Source: Bacteroidota bacterium
Lineage (GTDB): Bacteria; Bacteroidota; Bacteroidia; AKYH767-A; 2013-40CM-41-45
Assembly (NCBI GenBank): GCA_003151745.1
Contig: PLYJ01000033.1
Location: 1 to 61,380 of the forward strand
Length of the DNA: 61,380 nt
Reading direction: 5' to 3'
This document shows, piece by piece, positions 25,089 through 33,548 of the stretch (position 1 is the stretch's first letter; each line of letters starts with the position of its first letter). The position numbers and the translations under genes were made by a program. The notes under the pieces are model-generated. The model was not told the origin of the DNA and did not search any database. It saw nothing but the letters and a program-made list of their open reading frames with translations.

Positions 25089-27101
25089 TTATTTCAGCAC
25101 ATCAATCCCTAACTCCTTAGAAAGCTCCATTTTAACTTTCTCCAGTTGCTGTTGCGTTTCAAGGAGTGAGCCTATTTCCTTTCCTGATTGGTATTCATCC
25201 TTTATCTTATCACGATTCTCTTTCAAAAGCTTCATCACGCTTCTGATTTTAATAGCATTAATAGAGCCTTTCACGGCACTGTTTAATACAAACTCTTCGG
25301 AGGGAACGGCAATACGGTGCATCGTTGCCCAGTTGTCGCTCAATAAATAAGGAGAGGAGATGAGACTGATTGCGAGGTTTGCAATCTCAGCATCGGTGTG
25401 ATGTATGAAATATTGCTGATCCAGCAATTCCTGTTGTTGAATGAGCGAAAATATTTCAGTAAATACTTTTTGATAAAGAATATTTTCAATAACGATGCCA
25501 TCTTTTTCAAGTTCATTTAAAATGAATCGTGAAACTTTTATCGTTGTTTCTTTTACTTCTCCGGCGGAGCCCGTATGGACAGGCTTGCCTTCTTCTGTTT
25601 GTATTATGTCAACAAAGTGGAGATCGTGATTTGCGAAAATTAAAAGCAAGCGTACAATTTCCCGCTCCTGGTGTTCTGCATCTTCGTCTGCAAGAGGCTG
25701 GTAAACGGGAAGCAGATCGAGCGGGATTGATTCTGCTTCTTCCCTGTCTGTTTGTTTCTTTAACTGGGAGCGCCTGATCTTATTCAGCTCGGCAATCAGT
25801 ATCTGCTCTTGTATGTCAAGCAGGGCGCTGCATTTCTTTGTATAAGTTGAACGAATGATTGGATCGGGAATCTTTGCAATGCTCTCCACCACATCCCTGA
25901 TCAGCAATGCCTTCTTTACAGGATCATCTTTTACTTCTTCAACAAGCAGGCTGGTTTTAAAGACGATGAAATCCTTTGCATTGGTTTTGAGAAACTGCTG
26001 CACTTCACTGCTGCTGTGATTTTTAGAAAAGGAATCGGGATCTTCGCCTTGAGGAAACAAAACGACTTTCACATTCAATCCTTCTTCCAGTATCATGTCA
26101 ATACCGCGAAGAGATGCTTTGATGCCGGCAGGATCGGCGTCGTAGAGGACAGTTACATTTTTTGTGTAGCGCGCTATCAGCCGAATCTGTTCTGTTGTTA
26201 ATGCCGTGCCGCTCGATGCAACCACATTTTCTATTCCTGCCTGGTGAAGTGAAATAACATCGGTATATCCTTCCACGAGATAACAGTTATCCTGCTGAAC
26301 GATGCCGTTTTTGGCAAAGTAGATTCCATAAAGCACCTTGCTTTTATGGTACACTTCGCTCTCTGGAGAGTTCAGGTACTTCGCTGTCTTCTCATCTTTC
26401 TTTAAGATGCGTCCGCCAAAAGCAATGACGCGTCCGGCAAGATTATGAATCGGAAACATGACGCGCCCTTTGAAGCGGTCAAACAGCCCCTCTCCGCCTC
26501 TTCCGCCAATTGGCGGAGAGAGCGATTTGTCTTTTGCAATGGACAAACCTGTTTTAACCAAGAATTCTTCAGCGTATCCATTTTTCAAAATGGCATCACT
26601 AAATGCATTCCACTCATCAAGTGAATAGCCAAGTTGGAATTTTTTTATCGTCGCTTCCGTAAAACCTCTTTCTTTAAAATATGGAAGAGCAATGCTCTTG
26701 CCTTCCGGCCTGTCAAAGAGATTATCGCTGAAATACTTTTGTGCAAAAGCATTCACCAGCAGCATGCTTTCTTTTTCGTCACGTATCGCTGCCTGTTCAG
26801 GCGTTTGATTTTCTTCTTCTATCTCAATGTTATACTTCTTTGCAAGGGAGCGCAGCGCATCAGGATAGGTGTAATGCTCATGCTCCATCAAAAACGTCAC
26901 GGCATTCCCTGCTTTACCACAGCCAAAACACTTATATATATTACGTGCAGGGTTTACATTAAACGAAGGAGTCTTCTCATTATGAAAAGGGCAAAGACCA
27001 AGCAGGTTCACTCCCCGCTTCTTGAGGTGAACAAACTCACCCACGACGTCTTCCACGCGGGCAGTTTCTGTGATTCGGTCTATGGTGGACTTACTGATCA
27101 A
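25089..27101 (-). CDS. dnaG: DNA primase
   Basis: A 670-residue primase that makes RNA primers at the replication fork. The CHC2 zinc finger uses C37, H40, C58 and C61 (CPFHNEKTPSF ... YKCFGCGKAGN); the TOPRIM domain shows LVEGYTDVISLHQAG, SSGTALT and YDADPAG. Residues about 192-205 (KSLSPPIGGRGGEG) are encoded by a palindromic C/G-rich repeat (26487..26524) inserted in frame just before FDRFKGRVMFPI, at a usually short turn. The start overlaps the preceding hydrolase gene by 11 bases. Confidence 0.95.
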   Translation of the reverse strand: MISKSTIDRITETARVEDVVGEFVHLKKRGVNLLGLCPFHNEKTPSFNVNPARNIYKCFGCGKAGNAVTFLMEHEHYTYPDALRSLAKKYNIEIEEENQTPEQAAIRDEKESMLLVNAFAQKYFSDNLFDRPEGKSIALPYFKERGFTEATIKKFQLGYSLDEWNAFSDAILKNGYAEEFLVKTGLSIAKDKSLSPPIGGRGGEGLFDRFKGRVMFPIHNLAGRVIAFGGRILKKDEKTAKYLNSPESEVYHKSKVLYGIYFAKNGIVQQDNCYLVEGYTDVISLHQAGIENVVASSGTALTTEQIRLIARYTKNVTVLYDADPAGIKASLRGIDMILEEGLNVKVVLFPQGEDPDSFSKNHSSSEVQQFLKTNAKDFIVFKTSLLVEEVKDDPVKKALLIRDVVESIAKIPDPIIRSTYTKKCSALLDIQEQILIAELNKIRRSQLKKQTDREEAESIPLDLLPVYQPLADEDAEHQEREIVRLLLIFANHDLHFVDIIQTEEGKPVHTGSAGEVKETTIKVSRFILNELEKDGIVIENILYQKVFTEIFSLIQQQELLDQQYFIHHTDAEIANLAISLISSPYLLSDNWATMHRIAVPSEEFVLNSAVKGSINAIKIRSVMKLLKENRDKIKDEYQSGKEIGSLLETQQQLEKVKMELSKELGIDVLK
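26487..26524. repeat. C/G-rich palindrome inserted in dnaG
   Basis: The core CCGCCAATTGGCGG (26503..26516) is a perfect 14-base palindrome within a longer CTCTCCGCC...GGCGGAGAGAG stem. It encodes PPIGGRGGEG in frame in the catalytic core of DnaG, at a junction where homologues are shorter. Confidence 0.75.
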
Positions 27102-28101
27102 GCTGCGCTAATTTTTTATTCCTTACTGTCTTTGTCTTTTTCGGAATGGATTGGTTAATGAAAGCCATGATCTCATTGTAATATTCTCCGCCGCCTTTTT
27201 CGTCAATGTCTGAGTGCCCTGCACCCTGCACAGTCATAAAATTCTTTATTCGCGCACCGGAGGAATCGGAAAGTACAGAAGTTTCTTTCGGGTCAACTAT
27301 ATTGTCATCACTCCCGGCAATGAAGAGTGTAGGAATGGAGTCGTATTTAATGATGTCAGCAAAATCGAGAGCGCTGACGTCATATCCCATTTGCCTCTTG
27401 AGCCTGATCTTAAGCGAAGGGATCAGAAACTTTTCAAACGAGCCCCACTGCTTATCAGCAAAAATACGAACATATTTTTCATAGCTGTTAAAACCGCTTT
27501 GAACGATGAACACACTCGGCCGATTGTCTTTAGCAAACAGTTGAATGCCGATGGCAGCGCCTGTCCCAATTCCGAACAGGGCTACATGCTTTGTTTCAGG
27601 CCTTCGATACAGGCTGTCGAGGATAATTTTTACATCTTCAACGGCAGGACTACCTATGCTGAATGTCTCTCCGTCACTGTTGCCATGTGCCCGCATATCT
27701 ACAATGCAAACATGAAAGCCCCTGTCATGAAACGGTTTTATCATATCCAGGCAGGTGATTTTGCTTTCGTTAAGATCATGCAATATGAGGATAGTGGTTG
27801 CTTCTTCATCATTGACAGGAATGTACCATCCGCGTAATATGAGGCTGTCCTTCGTTCTTACATTAAAGTTTTCGTAATATAGATTAACAGATGACGGGTT
27901 AAACAAAAATATCTTAGCGTTCTGGACGTTTGCGCCTTTTTCCTCTAAGGAAGTTTTTACCTGTTCATTATGCACATAAAGAGAATCAACCCTGACAGGA
28001 TATATAAGCGAAGGCATCATGAGATATGGAGACAGGAAAATGAATCCCGCAACTCCAATCAAGGCAAAATCAAATAAAAAAGAGAGGCTCGTGAGTTTCA
28101 T
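27091..28101 (-). CDS. Alpha/beta hydrolase fold protein lacking the nucleophile serine
   Basis: A 336-residue protein with an N-terminal membrane anchor (about residues 8-30) and an alpha/beta hydrolase domain facing outward. The oxyanion and acid/base parts look normal: ILHDLNESK, VDMRAHGNSDG, FIAGSDDNIVDP (Asp) and GAGHSDI (His). The nucleophile elbow, however, reads LFGIGTGAA, so Gly stands where GxSxG needs Ser. It is either catalytically dead or uses another residue. It overlaps the polyprenyl synthase stop by one base (TAATG) and dnaG by 11 bases, so the three are co-transcribed. Confidence 0.82.
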   Translation of the reverse strand: MKLTSLSFLFDFALIGVAGFIFLSPYLMMPSLIYPVRVDSLYVHNEQVKTSLEEKGANVQNAKIFLFNPSSVNLYYENFNVRTKDSLILRGWYIPVNDEEATTILILHDLNESKITCLDMIKPFHDRGFHVCIVDMRAHGNSDGETFSIGSPAVEDVKIILDSLYRRPETKHVALFGIGTGAAIGIQLFAKDNRPSVFIVQSGFNSYEKYVRIFADKQWGSFEKFLIPSLKIRLKRQMGYDVSALDFADIIKYDSIPTLFIAGSDDNIVDPKETSVLSDSSGARIKNFMTVQGAGHSDIDEKGGGEYYNEIMAFINQSIPKKTKTVRNKKLAQLDQ

Positions 28102-29075
28102 TAGTATTCCCGTTCAATAGTAAATGCTATCAATTGCTCTAACGAGTTTTTATAAATATTATTCTCAAACTCATTAAGTAAATTCAATGCTTTATCCCTG
28201 TATATCTTCATTTGCTCATGGGCATAATGAATGCCACCACCGCTAACAACAAACGCTATTGCCTCTTTCACCTTTTTATTGTCCTTATTGTGATTGCGGA
28301 TGATGTTGACGATCCGTTTCCTGTCGCTATAGCTTGCATTGCTCAACGCATATATTAACGGAAGGGTCATCTTGCTTTCTTTAATATCAATGCCGGTAGG
28401 CTTGCCTATCTTTCCGTCAGGTCCGTAGTCAAATAAATCATCTTTTATCTGGAAAGCGATGCCGATCAGCTCGCCAAAGCGGTGCATTTTATCAATCACC
28501 TCTTCACGGCATCCTGCTGAAGCAGCACCGCAGGCGCAACAGGCGGCAATAAGCGAAGCTGTTTTCTGGCGGATGATTTCAAAATAAATATCTTCTTTAA
28601 TATCGAGCCGTCTTGCTTTTTCAATCTGCAATAATTCTCCCTCGCTCATTATCTTCACAGCATTACTTACGATTTTCAGTAGGTTATGGTCGTTGTTCTC
28701 CACAGAAAGAATTAATCCTTTTGACAACAGATAATCCCCAACCAATACAGCAATTTTATTTTTCCATAATGCATTAATAGAAAAGAAACCTCTGCGCTCA
28801 TTGCTATCATCCACCACATCATCATGCACGAGCGTAGCCGTGTGCAGCAGCTCGATCAGCGAAGCTGCCCGATAGCTTGTGTCTGTAATGCCTCCGCACA
28901 TGCCTGCTGAGAAAAACACAAACATTGGCCGCATCTGTTTGCCTTTTCTTTTCACAATGTAGTGCGTAATGCGGTCGAGCAAAGGCACAGCGCTGCTCAT
29001 AGACTCTCTGAATTTATATTCAAAGTCCTCCATGACCTGCGCAATGGGCTCCTTTATCTTCTCAAGTGTCAGCAT
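28101..29075 (-). CDS. Polyprenyl diphosphate synthase
   Basis: A 324-residue trans-isoprenyl diphosphate synthase that elongates isoprenoid chains from IPP. Both Asp-rich motifs are intact: DDVVDDSNERRG (first motif, residues 85-89) and KDDLFD (second motif, 212-216), with GKQMRP near residue 45 for IPP binding. The absence of a bulky residue just before the first motif points to a long-chain product, probably the menaquinone side chain; this is inferred. Length is typical. A hairpin repeat lies upstream at 29112..29184. Confidence 0.92.
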   Translation of the reverse strand: MLTLEKIKEPIAQVMEDFEYKFRESMSSAVPLLDRITHYIVKRKGKQMRPMFVFFSAGMCGGITDTSYRAASLIELLHTATLVHDDVVDDSNERRGFFSINALWKNKIAVLVGDYLLSKGLILSVENNDHNLLKIVSNAVKIMSEGELLQIEKARRLDIKEDIYFEIIRQKTASLIAACCACGAASAGCREEVIDKMHRFGELIGIAFQIKDDLFDYGPDGKIGKPTGIDIKESKMTLPLIYALSNASYSDRKRIVNIIRNHNKDNKKVKEAIAFVVSGGGIHYAHEQMKIYRDKALNLLNEFENNIYKNSLEQLIAFTIEREY

Positions 29076-29111
29076 TGATTTTTGGAAGATGCGAATGTAA
29101 TTGAAAAAAAA

Positions 29112-29184
29112 TGTTTAAAGATTAAGGTTCAATGTCTAAAGTTAGCGGTCATGAACATTAAACATTGAACCTTAAACTTTAAAC
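29112..29184. repeat. TTTAAGGTTCAATG-word hairpin
   Basis: Left arm 29112..29143 (GTTTAAAGATTAAGGTTCAA and on); right arm 29154..29184 (AACATTAAACATTGAACCTT and on). It lies between two minus-strand genes and shares words with both the TTCAAAGTT and TTTAAGG hairpins. Confidence 0.83.
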
Positions 29185-29189
29185 CGGAA

Positions 29190-30263
29190 TTAATACACTC
29201 TTCCCTTATATAAAATCTTATTATCGTTCGTCCCCAGCTTATACCAAATCACATTGCCCCTGAGAAGGAACTTAGCAGGGCGCTCAACAGAAATCTCATC
29301 AACCTTGCCGTCATGAAATAGCCTGAGATGGCCGAGATCGTCCAGGTAGACAAGGGAAGATTCACTGATCTGGTAGTTGGTCAGCACATTACGTTCTATC
29401 TCTACAGGCTGGCCGTTATAAAAAACACTGAATATCCCGTTGTAAGAGTACAACACCAGGTTATTTCTTACAATAAATGAATCCGGCTCGAATGAACTAA
29501 CGGTGGTAAGAGTGCCATTGCTAAGAATTTTAAAGCTGCCGGAGTTGTCAACATAAGCAACAATGCCGTCGCCGCATTTAAATGATTTTGGCGGAAAAGT
29601 TTCCACTTTAGCAACATCGCCTCTGTAAAATATTTTAAAAAACTGCGTGTTGCTGTCCACGTATGCCGCTATGTCACTGCCGCAGGCATAGCGCGATGCG
29701 AAATTAGTTCCCAAGTCCGTTATTGAACCTTTGTAAAATATTTTCAGGTAGTCATTGGGATCTAAAAAAAGTAACGTGTTTGAACCTGCAATCATCGTAT
29801 CGGGCGGGTTGATTAAATTAGTCTCAATATCCTTAACTCTCCCCTGGTAATAAACCTGCAGCGTACGTGCATTATCATCGTAAAACCCGACAATACTGTC
29901 GCCTGCAGTGTACTTATTTATATAATACGTGAGCTGTAGTTTTTTCCCATTATCAAATACGCTCAGTATCTGGTTGATTTGGTATATAAGCAAATCCCTT
30001 GTGGCCCTGTAATTTAAATTATTTGCGTATGCCACATCTATGCTCGCCCCTTGATAATATATTTTGAATTCAGTGGTGTTATCGACGTAGCCAATACAGT
30101 TATATCCGATCTTAAACGATTGCAAGGGCATATACTCTATCTCGCGGAAAACGCCGTCTTCAAATACCTGGAACTTTTGCTGGTAATCAGTAAAAGCCAT
30201 GATGTTTTGGGAGAACGAGGTTGCGCTGCTGAAAAGAAAAACGACAAGTGTAAAAATCCTCAT
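29190..30263 (-). CDS. Exported protein of unknown function with repeated beta-rich units
   Basis: I do not recognise the family. It has 357 residues with a signal peptide (MRIFTLVVFLFSSATSFSQN) and about eight repeats of roughly 38-42 residues: an IVAYVDNSGSFKILSNG or NTLLFLDPNDYLKIFYKG motif, then G-x-hydrophobic-DIET/LGTN, suggesting a beta-propeller. No sorting domain or lipobox is visible, so a periplasmic location is likely. It lies 12 bases downstream of gldA on the same strand and may be co-expressed with it. Confidence 0.7.
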   Translation of the reverse strand: MRIFTLVVFLFSSATSFSQNIMAFTDYQQKFQVFEDGVFREIEYMPLQSFKIGYNCIGYVDNTTEFKIYYQGASIDVAYANNLNYRATRDLLIYQINQILSVFDNGKKLQLTYYINKYTAGDSIVGFYDDNARTLQVYYQGRVKDIETNLINPPDTMIAGSNTLLFLDPNDYLKIFYKGSITDLGTNFASRYACGSDIAAYVDSNTQFFKIFYRGDVAKVETFPPKSFKCGDGIVAYVDNSGSFKILSNGTLTTVSSFEPDSFIVRNNLVLYSYNGIFSVFYNGQPVEIERNVLTNYQISESSLVYLDDLGHLRLFHDGKVDEISVERPAKFLLRGNVIWYKLGTNDNKILYKGRVY

Positions 30264-30275
30264 ATATAAAAAGTG

Positions 30276-31193
30276 TTACAGTTTGCCTTGCGTTAATTGC
30301 TGGAAAGCCTCTTCCAGGCTGTGTTCTTCTTTGTTCATAGACAAAACGGCTAAATTATTCTGCACTGCAAATTGAAAAATGCTGCTGCGAATGTCCTGTT
30401 CACCTTCTGCTGTAATACGCCAGATAGTATCTTTAATGTGTTCTGCCTTTGATACGCCGTTAATGCTTTCTAACTTTTGCATTGAAGTGCTTTGATCAAA
30501 CTCCACCAGCACGGCATTTCCCGAAGATGTTTTTTGTTGCAGCACAGCCGCACTGTCATCTGCTACAATCTTTCCTTTATTGATTATGATAACACGGTCA
30601 CAAATAGCTTTCACCTCCTGCATGATGTGCGTAGAGAGGATGATGGTTTTTGTTTTGCCAATCTCTTTAATGAGGTTCCTGATCTCCACCAATTGGTTAG
30701 GATCAAGTCCGGAAGTAGGTTCATCCAGAATCAACACTTCAGGGTTATGAATGAGCGCTTGCGCAAGCCCCACCCGCTGACGAAAACCCTTTGACAAAGC
30801 GCCAATTTTCTTTTTATGCTCCACCTGCAACCCTGTCATCTCAATCATTTCATTGATGCGTTTATCTGCAGTTCCGTTCAGGTGATGAATGCCTGCAATG
30901 AAGCCGAGATATTCCTTCACATACATATCTAAATAGAGCGGATTGTTTTCAGGAAGATAGCCAACCTTCTTTTTCACTTCCATTGGCTGCTCTGTGACAT
31001 CGAAGCCGCAGACAGAAGCATTACCGTCCGTCTGGGGAATAAAGCAGGTGATGATTTTCATCATCGTTGATTTGCCCGCGCCATTGGGACCAAGAAATCC
31101 AACTACCTGGCTCGTATTTACTTCAAACGAAACAGTATCGAGCGCTTTCTGCTGCCCGTAAAGCTTAGTGATATTTTCTATTTTAACTGACAC
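30276..31193 (-). CDS. gldA: GldA, gliding-motility ABC transporter ATPase
   Basis: A 305-residue ABC ATPase matching GldA: Walker A GPNGAGKST (35-43), signature LSKGFRQRVGLAQ, Walker B LILDEPTSGLDP and the family-typical YLPENNPLYLDMYVKEYL. With the permeases GldF and GldG it forms an ABC transporter needed for gliding in Flavobacterium; those genes are not in this window. The start is GTG at 31193. Consistent with a T9SS/gliding organism. Confidence 0.85.
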   Translation of the reverse strand: MSVKIENITKLYGQQKALDTVSFEVNTSQVVGFLGPNGAGKSTMMKIITCFIPQTDGNASVCGFDVTEQPMEVKKKVGYLPENNPLYLDMYVKEYLGFIAGIHHLNGTADKRINEMIEMTGLQVEHKKKIGALSKGFRQRVGLAQALIHNPEVLILDEPTSGLDPNQLVEIRNLIKEIGKTKTIILSTHIMQEVKAICDRVIIINKGKIVADDSAAVLQQKTSSGNAVLVEFDQSTSMQKLESINGVSKAEHIKDTIWRITAEGEQDIRSSIFQFAVQNNLAVLSMNKEEHSLEEAFQQLTQGKL

Positions 31194-31223
31194 AGAAATA
31201 AATTAAGAATTGTAAATGTAAAG

Positions 31224-32789
31224 TTACTCGTTTTTCACATTATCTGTATTGTAATGCAGTCCTACATTTTTCTTTCTCGCAATGGCTTGCTTAACAATAA
31301 GGTATGCCACATTGATGAGGTTGCGCAATTCGCAAAGCTTCGGCGAAAGAATTGTCTTTTCATAAATCGCCTCCGTCTCACCATATAAGATACGAAGGCG
31401 GTCTTTAGCACGTTTCAGACGCACATTGCTGCGCACAATGCCAACGTAGTTACTCATTACATCCTGCAATTCCTTCAGGTTGTGCGTGATGAGGACTAAC
31501 TCTTTCGGATGGGTAGTTCCTTCCGCATTCCATTCAGGTACTTCCAATTTATAGGTAATGGAAGCAAATTTCCTTTTACCTTCTTCCGCAGCGCGGTGTG
31601 CAAATACCAATGCTTCAAGCAATGAATTAGAAGCAAGCCTGTTGGCGCCATGCAAGCCCGTACATGAGCATTCGCCCGCAGCATATAAATTATTGATATT
31701 TGCCCTTGCGAACTCATCCACTTTAATGCCGCCGCATATATAATGAGCAGCAGGCACTACAGGAATCATCTGCTTTGTCATATCAATGCCGATGCTTTTG
31801 CATTTTGCATAGATGGTTGGAAAATGTTCGGTTAGCGCCTTCGCATCAAGATGCGTACAATCAAGATAAACATAATCATCACCGCTCATTTTCATTTCAT
31901 TGTCAATGGCGCGGGCAGTGATGTCGCGCGGAGCTAATGATTTGCGGGCATCATAGTTCTGCATAAATTCTTTTCCATCTTTCGTTTTCAAAATGCCGCC
32001 AAAACCCCGCACTGCCTCACTGATAAGAAAAGAGGGATGAGCACCGGGGTTATATAAAGCTGTAGGATGAAACTGGACAAACTCCATATTCTCTACAATT
32101 CCCTTCGCGCGATATACCATCGCTATGCCATCGCCAGTTGCAATTAAAGGATTCGTGGTAGTGCGATATACCTGGCCTGCACCGCCGGTTGCAATTAGCG
32201 TAATGCGTGAAAGCACTGTTTCAATCTTTCCTGTGCGTGTATTCAATACATATACACCGTAACACTCAATGCCGGGGGTATGGCGCGTCACTTCTTCGCC
32301 CAAATGATGCTGCGTGATAATATCAATGGCAAAATAATGCGTGTACATTTCAATGTTGGGATGATTGCGCACTTTACTTAGCAGCGCACGCTCAATTTCA
32401 TTGCCCGTATTGTCCTTGTGATGCAGCACACGATGTTCGGAGTGTCCGCCTTCCCTCGCCAGGTCATAATCCCCTTTTTCGTTTTTGTCAAAATCCGCAC
32501 CCCATTGAATAATCTCTTTGATGCGCTCCACGCCCTCCTTCACTACCATCCGTACGATGCGTTTATTGCAAAGCCCGTCACCGCATTCAAGCGTATCCTG
32601 AATATGCTTTTCAAATGTGTCGGGGGCATTCATCACTCCTGCAATACCGCCCTGCGCATACTTTGTGTTCGACTCATCAGCGCTGGCTTTGGTAATTATC
32701 ATCACTTTGCCCTCCTCAGCCACCTTCAGCGCATACGTCAATCCCGCAATGCCGGAACCAATTACTAAAAAATCAACCTCTTTATGCAT
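31224..32789 (-). CDS. nadB: L-aspartate oxidase
   Basis: A 521-residue FAD enzyme that oxidises aspartate to iminoaspartate, the first step of NAD synthesis. Visible: FAD loop VIGSGIAGLTYAL near the start, KYAQGGIAGV, the active-site HHKDNTGNEIE region, AHYICGGIKVD and CTGLHGANRLASNSLLEALV. I start it at the ATG at 32789; the open frame extends 33 bases further to a TTG but without family resemblance. A TACATTTG element lies only 6 bases upstream of the ATG. Confidence 0.94.
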   Translation of the reverse strand: MHKEVDFLVIGSGIAGLTYALKVAEEGKVMIITKASADESNTKYAQGGIAGVMNAPDTFEKHIQDTLECGDGLCNKRIVRMVVKEGVERIKEIIQWGADFDKNEKGDYDLAREGGHSEHRVLHHKDNTGNEIERALLSKVRNHPNIEMYTHYFAIDIITQHHLGEEVTRHTPGIECYGVYVLNTRTGKIETVLSRITLIATGGAGQVYRTTTNPLIATGDGIAMVYRAKGIVENMEFVQFHPTALYNPGAHPSFLISEAVRGFGGILKTKDGKEFMQNYDARKSLAPRDITARAIDNEMKMSGDDYVYLDCTHLDAKALTEHFPTIYAKCKSIGIDMTKQMIPVVPAAHYICGGIKVDEFARANINNLYAAGECSCTGLHGANRLASNSLLEALVFAHRAAEEGKRKFASITYKLEVPEWNAEGTTHPKELVLITHNLKELQDVMSNYVGIVRSNVRLKRAKDRLRILYGETEAIYEKTILSPKLCELRNLINVAYLIVKQAIARKKNVGLHYNTDNVKNE

Positions 32790-32794
32790 CGCCG

Positions 32795-32802
32795 CAAATG
32801 TA
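32795..32802 (-). promoter_or_regulatory. -7 element very close to the nadB start (TACATTTG)
   Basis: On the minus strand TACATTTG ends 5 bases before the nadB ATG, implying a leaderless or near-leaderless transcript. No TTTG is seen at the right distance. Confidence 0.45.
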
Positions 32803-33030
32803 ATCAGTTTATAGAAGTTCAACGTTCGTGGTTATCCAAAGCCCGGATTGATATGGTTACGTTAAATACTAAATATATATCCCCCTCTTTCTATGAATTT
32901 TAAGGAATTATATAGACATGAATGCTAATAAACTACTTTTTGTAAGATTTTGGCATAAAATGTCCAAACCCTAAAACGAAATATTAGTTCAACCTGTTAT
33001 TCAAATTTATATATCCAATAAAAAACACTT

Positions 33031-33519
33031 ATGAAAAAAATCAATACACTAATTACAGGCATTTGCATTCTTCTATGGAGTGCAACTGATCTGAAAGCTC
33101 AGCAAGGGTCTGCCGCCACAGGAGGCGAAGCTGCCGGAGCAGGAGGAACTGTTAGCTACACCATCGGGCAGATGGATTACATTACCACTACGGGTAATGG
33201 AGGCACCATAAGCCAGGGTTTACAGCAACCCTATCAAATTAATGTGGCTACAGGCATGCAAGAAACGGGCATTAATCTTACCTGTGCTTTGTATCCTAAT
33301 CCTACCACTGATTTTGTGGTGCTTACGGTTCAAAAGGAGGATGTAGAAAATATGAGTTTCAGCCTTTTAGATGTGCAGGGCAAACTCATACAGCATCAAA
33401 AGTTAAGCAGCAGCAGCACTACCATATCTATGGTGAATTATGCTGACGCGCTTTATCTTATAAAAGTCTTTAATAATAATACAGAAGTAAAATCATTTAA
33501 AATAAATAAAAATAAATAA
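33031..33519 (+). CDS. Small exported protein with T9SS sorting domain
   Basis: A 162-residue protein: signal peptide (MKKINTLITGICILLWSAT...KAQ), a Gly-rich linker and short conserved segment (GGTVSYTIGQMDYITTTG ... ISQGLQQPYQI), then a type A sorting domain (LYPNPTTDFVVLTVQ ... DALYLIKVFN). Short proteins of this type often precede larger surface proteins in Bacteroidota. It lies 29 bases before the collagen-like gene and is probably co-transcribed with it. Confidence 0.8.
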   Translation: MKKINTLITGICILLWSATDLKAQQGSAATGGEAAGAGGTVSYTIGQMDYITTTGNGGTISQGLQQPYQINVATGMQETGINLTCALYPNPTTDFVVLTVQKEDVENMSFSLLDVQGKLIQHQKLSSSSTTISMVNYADALYLIKVFNNNTEVKSFKINKNK

Positions 33520-33548
33520 TAAACATAAACAAATAAAAATAACTCAGT

